Source: Streptomyces sp. MNU76
Lineage (GTDB): Bacteria > Actinomycetota > Actinomycetes > Streptomycetales > Streptomycetaceae
Direction of reading: 5' to 3'
Length of the DNA stretch: 64,000 nucleotides
Assembly (NCBI RefSeq): GCF_020982545.1
Contig: NZ_JAJKLK010000021.1
Span: forward strand, 310,001-374,000
Shown here: positions 8,024 through 16,945 of the stretch, piece by piece
Layout of the letters: each line of letters opens with the position of its first letter
How positions within the stretch are numbered: position 1 is the first letter of the stretch
Notes under the pieces: generated by a model
What the model saw: only the letters and a program-made list of their open reading frames with translations
Database searches by the model: none
What the model was told of the DNA's origin: nothing
Made by a program: the position numbers and the translations under genes

Positions 8024-9319
8024 TTGAACGGCACAGATACCGGATTCGTATTGATCAGTGCGGCGCTCGTCATGGTGATGACGCCGGGCCTGGCGCTCTT
8101 CTACGGCGGCATGGTGCGTGCCAAGAGCGTGCTGAACATGCTGATGATGTCCTTCATCTCGCTGGGCATCGTCAGCATCCTGTGGGTGCTGTACGGCTAC
8201 TCGCTCGCCTTCAGCGGTGACCAGGGCGGCTTCGTCGGCAACCTGGACGCGATCGGCCTCAAGGGCATCGACGTCACCAGCACGGTCGACAGCTTCGTCA
8301 CCGGCGCCGGTGACAAGCCGCACCAGATCGCGGCGTTCGCCTTCATCCTCTTCCAGATGCTGTTCGCGGTCATCACCCCGGCCCTGATGAGCGGCGCGCT
8401 CGCCGATCGCGTCAAGTTCGGCGCCTGGATGATCTTCGTCACGCTCTGGGTCACCCTGGTGTACTTCCCGGTCGCGCACTGGGTCTGGGCGCCGGGCGGC
8501 TGGCTCTTCGAGCTGGGCGTCATCGACTTCGCCGGTGGTACGGCGGTCCACATCAACGCCGGTATCGGCGCGCTCGCCGCGGTCCTTGTCGTGGGCAAGC
8601 GGATCGGATTCAAGAAGGACCCGATGCGGCCGCACAGCCTGCCGCTGGTCCTGATCGGCACCGCCCTGCTGTGGTTCGGCTGGTTCGGCTTCAACGCAGG
8701 CTCCTGGCTCGGTGTCGACGGCACGACCGCCCGCATGGCCATCAACACGCAGATCGCGACCGCCGCGGCCATCATCGGCTGGCTGATCTACGAGCGCATC
8801 CGTCACGGCGCGTTCACCACCCTGGGTGCCTGCTCCGGCGCCGTCGCGGGCCTCGTCGCGATCACCCCGTCCGGTGGTCACGTCAACGCCTTCGGCGCCA
8901 TCCTGATCGGTGTCGTCGCCGGTGCCCTCTGCTCCTGGGCCGTCAGCCTCAAGTACAAGCTCGGCTACGACGACTCCCTCGACGTCGTCGGCGTCCACCT
9001 GGTCGGCGGTGTCATCGGCACCCTGATGGTCGGTTTCCTCGCCACCGACGGGATCGGCGGCATCGACCAGTTCGGCAAGCAGGCCACCGGTGCCTTCTCC
9101 GTCATGGGCTACACCTTCGTGGTGACGTGGATCATCGCCTTCGCCATCCAGAAGACGATCGGCTTCCGGGCGTCCGAGGAGGACGAGATCACCGGTGTCG
9201 ACCAGGCCCTGCACGCCGAGACCGCGTACGACTTCAGCTCGGCCGCGAGCTCGCACATCTCCGCCAGCACCACGAGCAGCGTCGCTGCCGCCACCGAGAG
9301 CAAGAAGGTCGAGGCATGA
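8024..9319 (+). CDS. amtB: Ammonium transporter AmtB
   Basis: Trimeric ammonium channel/transporter of the Amt/Rh family, cytoplasmic membrane. TTG at 8024 is chosen because AGGAG lies 9-10 bases upstream and the family homology starts at NGTDTGFVLISAALVM; 431 residues. An in-frame ATG at 7940 would add 28 residues but lacks a ribosome-binding site. Hallmarks: MTPGLALFYGGMVR, the LWFGWFGFNAGS block, HVNAFGAI and GVHLVGG. The C-terminal tail is Ser/Ala-rich. The stop overlaps the glnK start (ATGA), so the two are translationally coupled; GlnK would gate AmtB. Confidence 0.95.
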   Translation: MNGTDTGFVLISAALVMVMTPGLALFYGGMVRAKSVLNMLMMSFISLGIVSILWVLYGYSLAFSGDQGGFVGNLDAIGLKGIDVTSTVDSFVTGAGDKPHQIAAFAFILFQMLFAVITPALMSGALADRVKFGAWMIFVTLWVTLVYFPVAHWVWAPGGWLFELGVIDFAGGTAVHINAGIGALAAVLVVGKRIGFKKDPMRPHSLPLVLIGTALLWFGWFGFNAGSWLGVDGTTARMAINTQIATAAAIIGWLIYERIRHGAFTTLGACSGAVAGLVAITPSGGHVNAFGAILIGVVAGALCSWAVSLKYKLGYDDSLDVVGVHLVGGVIGTLMVGFLATDGIGGIDQFGKQATGAFSVMGYTFVVTWIIAFAIQKTIGFRASEEDEITGVDQALHAETAYDFSSAASSHISASTTSSVAAATESKKVEA

Positions 9320-9654
9320 AGCTGATCACCGCCGTCGTCAAGCCCCACCGGCTCGACGAGATCAAGGAAGCCCTGCAGGCCTTCGGGGTGCACGGACTTA
9401 CGGTGACCGAGGCCAGTGGGTACGGTCGGCAGCGGGGCCACACCGAGGTGTACCGCGGCGCCGAGTACACGGTCGACCTGGTTCCCAAGATCCGGATCGA
9501 GGTTCTGGCCGAGGACGACGACGCCGAGCAGCTGATCGACGTCATCGTCAAGGCCGCCCGCACCGGCAAGATCGGTGACGGCAAGGTCTGGTCCCTCCCG
9601 GTCGAGACGGCCGTACGGGTCCGGACCGGCGAGCGCGGCCCGGACGCGCTCTGA
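9316..9654 (+). CDS. glnK: Nitrogen regulatory protein P-II (GlnK)
   Basis: P-II signal protein of 112 residues that senses nitrogen and energy state and controls AmtB. It begins MKLITAVVKPHRLDEIKEAL. The T-loop carries Tyr51 (RGAEYTVDLVPK), the residue known to be adenylylated by GlnD in Streptomyces. The B-loop (TGKIGDGKVW) and C-loop (VRTGERG) nucleotide-binding segments are intact. It overlaps amtB by 4 bases and is followed by glnD after 26 bases, forming the standard actinobacterial amtB-glnK-glnD operon. Confidence 0.97.
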   Translation: MKLITAVVKPHRLDEIKEALQAFGVHGLTVTEASGYGRQRGHTEVYRGAEYTVDLVPKIRIEVLAEDDDAEQLIDVIVKAARTGKIGDGKVWSLPVETAVRVRTGERGPDAL

Positions 9655-9680
9655 CCGAAGAGAAGAACAGGAGTCGCTGG

Positions 9681-12131
9681 GTGACGAGTACGGACGTACG
9701 TACGGATGCAGAGGACTCGGGACCCAGCGGCTATGCGGCGGCCCGGCTGCGCCTCCTCCAGGAGGGGGCGCGGTCCGGGCCGCCGCGCCGTTCGGCCCTG
9801 GCCGAACTGACCGACGACTGGCTGGCCGGCCTCTTCGGGGCGGGAGCCACCGAGCCGCGCGGGGTCTCCCTCGTGGCCGTCGGGGGATACGGGCGGGGCG
9901 AACTCTCGCCCCGCAGCGACCTGGATCTGCTGCTCCTGCACGACGGGTCCGACGAGCAGGCGGTGGCCGCGCTGGCCGACCGCATCTGGTACCCCGTCTG
10001 GGATCTGGGGCTGGCCCTCGACCACTCCGTGCGCACCCCCGCCGAGGCCCGCAAGACGGCCGGCGAGGACCTCAAGGTGCAACTGGGGCTACTGGACGCC
10101 CGCCATATCGCCGGTGATCTGGGCCTGACCGCCGGGCTGCGGACCTCCGTCCTCGCCGACTGGCGCAACCAGGCGCCCAAACGCCTCCCGGAGCTCCAGG
10201 AACTGTGCGCCGAGCGGGCCGAACGGCAGGGGGAGCTGCAGTACCTGCTGGAACCCGACCTCAAGGAGGCGCGCGGCGGGTTGCGTGACGCCACCGCCCT
10301 GCGCGCCGTCGCCGCCTCCTGGCTCGCGGACGCCCCGCGCGAGGGGCTCGCCGACGCCCGGCGCCGCCTGCTCGACGTCCGGGACGCGCTGCACCTCTCC
10401 ACCGGGCGCGCGACCGACCGGCTCGCGCTCCAGGAACAGGACCAGGTCGCCGCCGAGCTGGGGCTGCTGGACGCCGACACCCTGCTGCGCCAGGTGTACG
10501 AGGCGGCGCGGGTCATCTCGTATGCCAGTGATGTCACCTGGCGTGAAGTGGGGCGCGTGCTGCGTTCGCGCGCCGTGCGGCCCCGGCTGCGCGCCATGCT
10601 CGGCGGGGGCAAGCCGGCTCCCGAGCGGTCGCCGCTGGCCGAGGGCGTGGTCGAGCAGGACGGCGAGGTCGTGCTCGCACGCGCCGCCCGGCCCGAGCGG
10701 GACCCCGTGCTGCCCCTGCGCGCCGCTGCCGCTGCCGCCCAGGCGGGACTGCCGCTGTCCCTGCACGCCGTACGCCGCCTCGCGGCCACCGCCCGGCCGC
10801 TCTCGACGCCCTGGCCGGCGGAGGCGCGCGAGCAGCTCGTCACTCTGTTGGGCTCCGGGCGTCCGACCGTCGACGTCTGGGAGGCGCTGGAGGCCGAAGG
10901 CCTCATCACCCATCTGCTGCCCGACTGGGAGCGGGTGCGCTGCCGGCCGCAGCGCAACGCCGTGCACATCTGGACCGTCGACCGGCACCTCATCGAGACC
11001 GCGGTCCAGGCCTCGGAGATGACCCGCCGGGTGCACCGGCCCGATTTGCTGCTCGTCGCCGCGCTGCTGCACGACATCGGCAAGGGCTGGCCCGGCGACC
11101 ACTCCGTGGCCGGCGAGATCATCGTCAAGGACGTGGCCGCCAGGATCGGCTTCGACCGCGACGACGTGGCGGTGCTCTCCACCCTCGTACGGCATCATCT
11201 GCTGCTCGTCGACACCGCCACCCGGCGTGATCTGGAGGACCCGGCCACCGTCCGCTCGGTGGCCGACGCCGTCGGATCGCCGGGCACGCTCGAACTGCTG
11301 CACGCGCTGACCGAGGCGGACGCGCTGGCCACCGGCCCCGCCGCCTGGTCGTCGTGGCGCGCCTCCCTCGTCTCCGAACTCGTCCAGCGGGTCGACGCGC
11401 TGTTCGCCGGGGACGAGCCGGAGGAGCCGGAGCCCGGTGAGACCAGCGCCGAGCAGGAGCGGCTCGCCATCGAGGCGTTCCGCACGGGCGGGCCGGTGCT
11501 GTCGCTGCGCGCGCAGACGGAGGCCCCGGCCGAGGAGACGGACGACAAGGCGGACCCCGAGCCGCTCGGGGTCGAACTGCTCATCGCCGTGCCCGACCAG
11601 GCGGGCGTGCTGCCCGCGGTCGCCGGCGTGCTCGCCATGCACCGGCTCACCGTGCGCACGGCCGAACTGCGCAGCTTCGACCTCCCGGACGGCGTCGAGG
11701 GCTCGGTCCTGCTGCTGAACTGGCGGGTCGCCGCCGAGTACGGCTCGCTGCCCCAGGCGGCCCGGCTCCGCGCCGACCTCGTCCGGGCGCTCGACGGCTC
11801 CCTGGACATCACCGGGCGGCTCGCCGAGCGGGACGCGGCCCACCCCCGGCGACGGGGCGTGGTCGCGCCTCCGCCGCGCGTCACGGTGGCCCCGGCGGCC
11901 TCCCGGCACGCCACGGTCATCGAGGTCCGCGCCCAGGACGCGCCCGGGCTCCTGCACCGCATCGGACGGGCCCTGGAGGACGCGCACGTTCGCGTGCGCA
12001 GCGCGCACGTCAGCACGCTGGGCGCCAACGCCGTGGACGCGTTCTACGTCACCGGACCGAAGGGGGCGCCGCTGCCGGGCGACGAGGCCGCGTCCGTGGC
12101 GCGCAAGCTGGAGGAGACTCTGCGCGGCTGA
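9681..12131 (+). CDS. glnD: [Protein-PII] nucleotidylyltransferase GlnD
   Basis: Bifunctional enzyme that modifies and demodifies GlnK; in S. coelicolor it acts as an adenylyltransferase rather than a uridylyltransferase. GTG at 9681 with AGGAG upstream; 816 residues. Domain order: nucleotidyltransferase with VGGYGRGELSPRSDLDLLLL near residue 70, PII-uridylyltransferase helical region, HD phosphohydrolase with LLHDIGKGWPGDHS near 465, then two ACT domains (about 632-700 and 745-815; DQAGVLPAVAGVLA and DAPGLLHRIGRAL) that sense glutamine. A hairpin follows the stop. Confidence 0.96.
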   Translation: MTSTDVRTDAEDSGPSGYAAARLRLLQEGARSGPPRRSALAELTDDWLAGLFGAGATEPRGVSLVAVGGYGRGELSPRSDLDLLLLHDGSDEQAVAALADRIWYPVWDLGLALDHSVRTPAEARKTAGEDLKVQLGLLDARHIAGDLGLTAGLRTSVLADWRNQAPKRLPELQELCAERAERQGELQYLLEPDLKEARGGLRDATALRAVAASWLADAPREGLADARRRLLDVRDALHLSTGRATDRLALQEQDQVAAELGLLDADTLLRQVYEAARVISYASDVTWREVGRVLRSRAVRPRLRAMLGGGKPAPERSPLAEGVVEQDGEVVLARAARPERDPVLPLRAAAAAAQAGLPLSLHAVRRLAATARPLSTPWPAEAREQLVTLLGSGRPTVDVWEALEAEGLITHLLPDWERVRCRPQRNAVHIWTVDRHLIETAVQASEMTRRVHRPDLLLVAALLHDIGKGWPGDHSVAGEIIVKDVAARIGFDRDDVAVLSTLVRHHLLLVDTATRRDLEDPATVRSVADAVGSPGTLELLHALTEADALATGPAAWSSWRASLVSELVQRVDALFAGDEPEEPEPGETSAEQERLAIEAFRTGGPVLSLRAQTEAPAEETDDKADPEPLGVELLIAVPDQAGVLPAVAGVLAMHRLTVRTAELRSFDLPDGVEGSVLLLNWRVAAEYGSLPQAARLRADLVRALDGSLDITGRLAERDAAHPRRRGVVAPPPRVTVAPAASRHATVIEVRAQDAPGLLHRIGRALEDAHVRVRSAHVSTLGANAVDAFYVTGPKGAPLPGDEAASVARKLEETLRG

Positions 12132-12135
12132 CCAC

Positions 12136-12169
12136 GTCGGGTACGGGACCGCCCGGTTCCGTACCTGAC
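12136..12169 (+). terminator. Terminator hairpin after glnD
   Basis: Arms 12136-12151 and 12154-12169 pair over 16 positions with two G-U wobbles. It closes the amtB-glnK-glnD operon before ffh. Confidence 0.65.
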
Positions 12170-12279
12170 GCGTCCGGGTTCCGTCACCGTTGTCCACAGG
12201 GGTGGAGACCTGACCACACCCAGACAGATACCCTGGAGGGCAGCCCACCCTGCCCCCGACTCCGAGGACCGACACCGCC

Positions 12280-13830
12280 GTGTTCGATACGCTCTCCGAT
12301 CGCCTCTCAGCGACTTTCAAGAACCTGCGCGGCAAGGGGCGCCTTTCCGAGGCCGACATCGACGCCACGGCGCGCGAGATCCGCATCGCGCTCCTGGAGG
12401 CGGACGTCGCCCTGCCGGTCGTCCGGGGCTTCATCAAGAACGTCAAGGAGCGCGCGCTCGGCGCCGAGGTCTCCAAGGCGCTCAACCCGGCCCAGCAGGT
12501 CCTCAAGATCGTCAACGAGGAGCTGGTCGGAATCCTCGGCGGCGAGACCCGCCGTCTGCGCTTCGCCAAGCAGCCGCCGACCGTGATCATGCTCGCGGGT
12601 CTCCAGGGTGCCGGTAAGACGACCCTCGCGGGCAAGCTGGGCCGCTGGCTGAGGGAGCAGGGCCACTCGCCGCTCCTCGTCGCCTGCGACCTCCAGCGCC
12701 CGAACGCCGTCAACCAGCTCAGCGTGGTCGCCGAGCGCGCCGGTGTCGCGGTCTACGCCCCCGAGCCGGGCAACGGCGTGGGCGACCCGGTCAAGGTGGC
12801 CAAGGACTCCATCGAGTTCGCGAAGTCGAAGGTCCACGACATCGTGGTCGTCGACACCGCGGGCCGCCTGGGCATCGACCAGGAGATGATGCAGCAGGCC
12901 GCCGACATCCGGGACGCGGTCTCCCCGGACGAGATCCTCTTCGTCGTCGACGCGATGATCGGTCAGGACGCCGTCAACACGGCGGAGGCCTTCCGGGACG
13001 GCGTCGGCTTCGACGGCGTGGTCCTCTCCAAGCTCGACGGTGACGCCCGCGGTGGTGCCGCCCTGTCGATCGCCTCGGTCACCGGCAAGCCGATCATGTT
13101 CGCGTCGAACGGCGAGAAGCTCGACGAGTTCGACGCGTTCCACCCGGACCGGATGGCCTCCCGCATCCTCGACATGGGTGACCTGCTCACCCTGATCGAG
13201 CAGGCGGAGAAGACCTTCAGCCAGGAAGAGGCCGCCAAGATGGCCTCCAAGCTGGCGTCCAAGAAGGGGCAGGACTTCACGCTCGACGACTTCCTGGCCC
13301 AGATGGAGCAGGTCAGGAAGATGGGCAGCATCAGCAAGCTGCTCGGCATGCTGCCCGGCATGGGGCAGATCAAGGACCAGATCAACAACATCGACGAGCG
13401 TGACGTCGACCGCACGGCCGCGATCATCAAGTCGATGACCCCGGCCGAGCGTCAGGAGCCGACGATCATCAACGGCTCGCGCCGCGCCCGTATCGCCAAG
13501 GGCTCCGGTGTCGAGGTCAGCGCGGTGAAGAACCTCGTCGAGCGGTTCTTCGAGGCCCGCAAGATGATGTCCCGCATGGCCCAGGGCGGCGGCATGCCCG
13601 GGATGCCGGGGATGCCCGGCATGGGTGGCGGTCCCGGCCGGGCCAAGAAGCAGCCCAAGCAGGCCAAGGGCAAGCAGCGTTCGGGCAACCCGATGAAGCG
13701 CAAGCAGCAGGAGCAGGAGGAGGCCGCGCGCCGGGCCGCCGCGGCCCAGGGCGGCGCCTTCGGACTGCCGGGCCAGCAGGCCGGTCAGGACTTCGAGCTG
13801 CCGGACGAGTTCAAGAAGTTCATGGGCTGA
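12280..13830 (+). CDS. ffh: Signal recognition particle protein Ffh
   Basis: SRP54-type GTPase that binds signal sequences and 4.5S RNA and delivers ribosomes to FtsY. GTG at 12280; 516 residues. N domain to about 90; G domain with GLQGAGKTTLAGKLG near 107, DTAGRLGID, and SKLDGDARGGAAL. The M domain is Met-rich (about 325-440, RRARIAKGSGVEVSAVKNLVERF). The C-terminal tail is extended, with the repeat GMPGMPGMPGMGGGPG and then a Lys/Gln-rich stretch, as is common in actinomycetes. Confidence 0.97.
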   Translation: MFDTLSDRLSATFKNLRGKGRLSEADIDATAREIRIALLEADVALPVVRGFIKNVKERALGAEVSKALNPAQQVLKIVNEELVGILGGETRRLRFAKQPPTVIMLAGLQGAGKTTLAGKLGRWLREQGHSPLLVACDLQRPNAVNQLSVVAERAGVAVYAPEPGNGVGDPVKVAKDSIEFAKSKVHDIVVVDTAGRLGIDQEMMQQAADIRDAVSPDEILFVVDAMIGQDAVNTAEAFRDGVGFDGVVLSKLDGDARGGAALSIASVTGKPIMFASNGEKLDEFDAFHPDRMASRILDMGDLLTLIEQAEKTFSQEEAAKMASKLASKKGQDFTLDDFLAQMEQVRKMGSISKLLGMLPGMGQIKDQINNIDERDVDRTAAIIKSMTPAERQEPTIINGSRRARIAKGSGVEVSAVKNLVERFFEARKMMSRMAQGGGMPGMPGMPGMGGGPGRAKKQPKQAKGKQRSGNPMKRKQQEQEEAARRAAAAQGGAFGLPGQQAGQDFELPDEFKKFMG

Positions 13831-14122
13831 CCGCGACCCCGCGTTCCGTGAGGGCGAACGGCGGACGCCGCGTGACCGGCCGGGGGGTGTGGCCGGGCGC
13901 GCGGCGCCGGATGCCGTGCGTGGACGGCTGGGTGTGGTGTCGCTCGTCGTGCTCCTCGGTGACAACTCCCGTACGCGGATGTGTAGTTCCCCTGGACGAT
14001 GCGCCAGGCTATGGGGGCCGTGCGGCGCTTGACCAAGCGAAAGCGCCACCGGCCCGCTTTCTTCACACCATTCACACCCGCACCGGAAGAAGTCTCGAAG
14101 ACCTTTTCAGGGCGCCGACCTT
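13831..14122. other. Intergenic region after ffh
   Basis: 292 bases between converging genes. No supportable gene. The 3' part contains a short direct repeat of TTTCAGGGCG (about 14104-14114 and 14121-14130) at the end of the methyltransferase gene. No clear T-tailed terminator was seen. Confidence 0.4.
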
Positions 14123-14983
14123 TCAGGGCGTCCGTGCGATGAGGTAGCGGAAGACGTTCGGCATCCAGACCGTCCCGTCCCGACGGCGGTGCGGATGCAG
14201 CGCCTCGGTCAGTTCCTTGTCCACCTGGTCCTGGTCCGTGGCCCCGATCGCCGCGTCGAACAGCCCGGTCGACAGCAGCCCCCGCACGGCGTTGTCCACG
14301 TTGGCGTACCCGAAGGGGCAGGCCACCCGTCCGGAGCCGTCCGGCTTCAGACCGGCCCGCTGGGCGACCACCTCCAGGTCGTCCCGCAGCGCCGGACGCC
14401 AACTGCCGGCGCTGCGCAGGGGATCGGCGAGCTTCGTGGCCACGCGGAGCACCGCGGACGTGGTGCAGCGCTCCGGTGGGCCCCAGCCGGCGAGGACCAC
14501 GGGGGTGCCGCGTTCCGCGAGCGGGGTCGCGGCGGCGAGCAGTTCGCCGAGCCCCTCGGAGTCGCCGGCCAGACAGCCGATCGGCTCGAAGGCGGTCACC
14601 AGGTTGTAGAGCGGTTCACCGGGCGCACGGGACACGTCCTCGGGGGCACCTTCGACGACCCGGGTGGCGGCGCCCGCGCGCGTGCCCCAGGACTCCGGCC
14701 GCAGCCGTTCCCGTGCCAGTGCCGTTCTCTCCGGGGCCGCCGAGTCGACGCCGGTGACCGCGGCTCCCCGCCCCGCCGCCATCAGCAGCGCGAGCCCCGA
14801 CCCGCAGCCGAGGCCGAGCAGCCGCGTCCCGGTACCGACGTCGAGCCGCCGGTACACGGCCTCGTACAGCGGTACCAGCATCCGTTCCTGGATCTCCGCC
14901 CAGTCACGCGCGCGTGCACACCGGTCCACGCGGGTTGCCCTTCCCGCGCGAGGAAGTTGCTGCCGCACGAGCGTAGGTGTCAT
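14123..14983 (-). CDS. SAM-dependent class I methyltransferase
   Basis: 286 residues from ATG at 14983 (beginning MTPTLVRQQLPRAGRATRVD). The Rossmann methyltransferase core has motif I GTGTRLLGLGCGSGLALLMA near residue 50 and the acidic strand-2 end GVDSAAPERTALAR. The substrate is unknown; the fold is that of small-molecule and ubiE-like enzymes. It is transcribed away from proS, with a roughly 200-base divergent region. The open frame continues upstream of the ATG, but without family similarity. Confidence 0.82.
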   Translation of the reverse strand: MTPTLVRQQLPRAGRATRVDRCARARDWAEIQERMLVPLYEAVYRRLDVGTGTRLLGLGCGSGLALLMAAGRGAAVTGVDSAAPERTALARERLRPESWGTRAGAATRVVEGAPEDVSRAPGEPLYNLVTAFEPIGCLAGDSEGLGELLAAATPLAERGTPVVLAGWGPPERCTTSAVLRVATKLADPLRSAGSWRPALRDDLEVVAQRAGLKPDGSGRVACPFGYANVDNAVRGLLSTGLFDAAIGATDQDQVDKELTEALHPHRRRDGTVWMPNVFRYLIARTP

Positions 14984-15173
14984 ATCGAAAGCGCCCCAAT
15001 CCGCCGTGAGTTGCCGTTGCCGGATTTCCTGGCCCCCGTGGCAGTGCGCGCTCGCACTCCCCCCGTATGCCAGGTAACTCCGCACCCGGCGACTCGTCCA
15101 GGGGTCTCGGACACCGTTCTGCGAACTGTCCAGGGATGGAAAAAAGAATTCACATCGCCGCAATATGCCCCCG

Positions 15174-15179
15174 TACCAT
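15174..15179 (+). promoter_or_regulatory. -10-like hexamer for leaderless proS
   Basis: TACCAT ends 6 bases before the proS ATG with no Shine-Dalgarno in between, suggesting transcription begins at or near the start codon. The -35 is unclear. Confidence 0.4.
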
Positions 15180-15185
15180 TCGGCC

Positions 15186-16601
15186 ATGGCAAAGGCACCC
15201 GTTCTCACGCCGCGCGCGCACGACTTCCCGCGCTGGTACCAGGATCTGATCACCAAGGCCGAACTGGCCGACAACGGTCCGGTGCGCGGCACCATGGTCA
15301 TCCGACCGTACGGGTACGGCCTCTGGGAGCGGATGCAGCAGGAGATGGACACCCGGATCAAGGAGACGGGCACGCAGAACGCGTACTTCCCGCTGCTGAT
15401 CCCGCAGTCGTACCTCACCCGTGAGGCTGAACACGTCGAGGGCTTCGCGCCCGAGCTGGCGGTCGTGACGCACGGCGGCGGCAAGGACCTCGAAGAGCCC
15501 GCGGTGGTCCGCCCCACCTCCGAGATGATCATCAATGCCTCCTTCTCGAAGTGGGTGCAGAGCTACCGTGACCTCCCCCTGCTGATCAACCAGTGGGCCA
15601 ACGTGGTCCGTTGGGAGCTGCGCCCCCGCCTCTTCCTCCGCACGAGCGAATTCCTCTGGCAGGAGGGCCACACGGCGCACGCGACGTACGAGGAGGCGCG
15701 CGACTTCGCCGCGCACATCCACCGGGAGGTCTACGAGGACTTCATGGTGAACGTCCTCGCGATGGACGTCGTCCCGGGCCGCAAGACGGTCAAGGAGCGC
15801 TTCGCCGGTGCGATCAACACCCTCACGCTCGAAGGCATGATGGGCGACGGCAAGGCGCTGCAGATGGCCACCAGCCACGAACTGGGCCAGAACTTCGCCA
15901 AGGCCTTCAACACCCGCTACCTGTCGAAGGACGGCACGCAGGAACTCGTCTGGCAGACCTCCTGGGGATCCACCACCCGCATGATCGGCGCCCTGGTGAT
16001 GATGCACGGCGACGACGCCGGCCTCCGCGTCCCGCCCAGGCTGGCCCAGGTCCAGGCCGTCGTCGTCGCGATCAAGGGCGACGACGCGGTTCTGGCCAAG
16101 GTCCGCGACCTGGGTGCGAGGCTGAAGGCGGCGGGCGTCCGCGTCCAGGTGGACGACCGCACGGACGTCCCGTTCGGCCGCCGAGCCGTCGACTGGGAGC
16201 TGAAGGGCGTGCCCGTACGCATCGAGGTCGGCCCCCGTGACCTGGAGAACGGCACCGCGATGCTCGCCCGCCGCATCCCGGGCGGCAAGGAGCCGGTCGC
16301 GCTCGACTCGCTCGTGCACCTGCTCCCCACCGTCCTGGAGGAGGACCAGGCGCTCCTGCTGCGGCAGTCGCGCGAGCGGCGCGAGTCCCGGACGACCGAG
16401 GTGTCCACGCTCGACGAGGCCATCGAGGCGGCCACGGCCGGCGGCTGGGCGCGGATCCCCTGGTCGACGCTGGGCGAGGACGGCGAGAACCGGCTCGGGG
16501 AGCACGCGGTGACCGTACGGTGTCTGGTCGCCGAGGACGGGTCGGTGCCCGACTCCTACGACGCACCCGGTAACGTCGCCGTCGTGGCGCGCGCTTACTA
16601 G
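15186..16601 (+). CDS. proS: Prolyl-tRNA synthetase, archaeal/eukaryotic-like type
   Basis: Class II aminoacyl-tRNA synthetase charging tRNA-Pro. ATG at 15186; 471 residues. Length and sequence (MAKAPVLTPRAHDFPRWYQD, VIRPYGYGLWERMQQEMD, RPTSEMII, FLWQEGHTAH, the terminal VVARAY) fit the short ProRS type of archaea and eukaryotes. They do not fit the roughly 567-residue bacterial type with its editing domain, which other Streptomyces carry elsewhere in the genome. It may therefore be a second copy, possibly linked to resistance against ProRS inhibitors. The stop codon TAG is part of a CTAG at which a hairpin element begins. Confidence 0.93.
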   Translation: MAKAPVLTPRAHDFPRWYQDLITKAELADNGPVRGTMVIRPYGYGLWERMQQEMDTRIKETGTQNAYFPLLIPQSYLTREAEHVEGFAPELAVVTHGGGKDLEEPAVVRPTSEMIINASFSKWVQSYRDLPLLINQWANVVRWELRPRLFLRTSEFLWQEGHTAHATYEEARDFAAHIHREVYEDFMVNVLAMDVVPGRKTVKERFAGAINTLTLEGMMGDGKALQMATSHELGQNFAKAFNTRYLSKDGTQELVWQTSWGSTTRMIGALVMMHGDDAGLRVPPRLAQVQAVVVAIKGDDAVLAKVRDLGARLKAAGVRVQVDDRTDVPFGRRAVDWELKGVPVRIEVGPRDLENGTAMLARRIPGGKEPVALDSLVHLLPTVLEEDQALLLRQSRERRESRTTEVSTLDEAIEAATAGGWARIPWSTLGEDGENRLGEHAVTVRCLVAEDGSVPDSYDAPGNVAVVARAY

Positions 16602-16763
16602 GGGGTGTTTCGAAAGTCCTGTGCGGTGCCCGCGGTGTCCGGTGCGTGCTCTCGGCGTGCCGGACGAAAGCCCTCGTACTGGGTGTACTTGGGGTTTCGG
16701 CCGGTGCGGCGAGAGTGCGTGCCGGGCGCCGTGGGTGCTGTGCGGGACTTTCGAAACACCCCC
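16601..16763 (+). mobile_element. MITE-like element, full-length hairpin, at the proS stop codon
   Basis: 163 bp with perfect 19-bp terminal inverted repeats (GGGGGTGTTTCGAAAGTCC), bounded on both sides by CTAG, so a TA duplication inside a CTAG target is likely. That target preference is typical of IS5-family IS427/IS1031-group elements. No transposase is encoded. The two arms pair almost to the centre (about 79 positions): 5 true mismatches and 15 G-U wobbles as + strand RNA, with no A-C mismatches. I recall closely similar hairpins scattered through Streptomyces genomes. It would form the 3' end of the proS transcript. Confidence 0.8.
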
Positions 16764-16945
16764 TAGAGCACCCCGTTCCGCCGGGAGAGCGACCGAAACG
16801 TCCCTTGCGCATCTGCCGAACTCAGGTGCCCCGGCGCGCGGACCTCGTCCAAGCGCCGGGGCGTACGTGTGCCTACGTACCGCCTTGTGGCGAGCTGCGA
16901 GGCTTCTCCGCAGATCAGCGCACCCGCCCTCGTCAGGACGCACTA
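16602..16945. other. Gap between proS and the SprT-like gene
   Basis: 344 bases. The left 162 bases are the hairpin element. The remainder (16764-16945) holds the upstream region of the next gene; no promoter could be assigned with confidence. Confidence 0.4.

Noticed and set aside
10089..12713. Long minus-strand open frame (874 codons) opposite glnD and ffh
   Set aside because: Low-complexity Arg/Gly-rich translation without motifs; antisense of two certain genes.
13848..14147. A 99-codon + strand frame after ffh
   Set aside because: No motif, no ribosome-binding site, Arg/Val-rich random-looking translation that runs into the convergent methyltransferase gene.
16646..16945. N-terminal extension of the SprT-like gene through the hairpin element
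   Set aside because: The extension would start inside the MITE-like repeat; a ribosome-binding site fits GTG 16946 instead.
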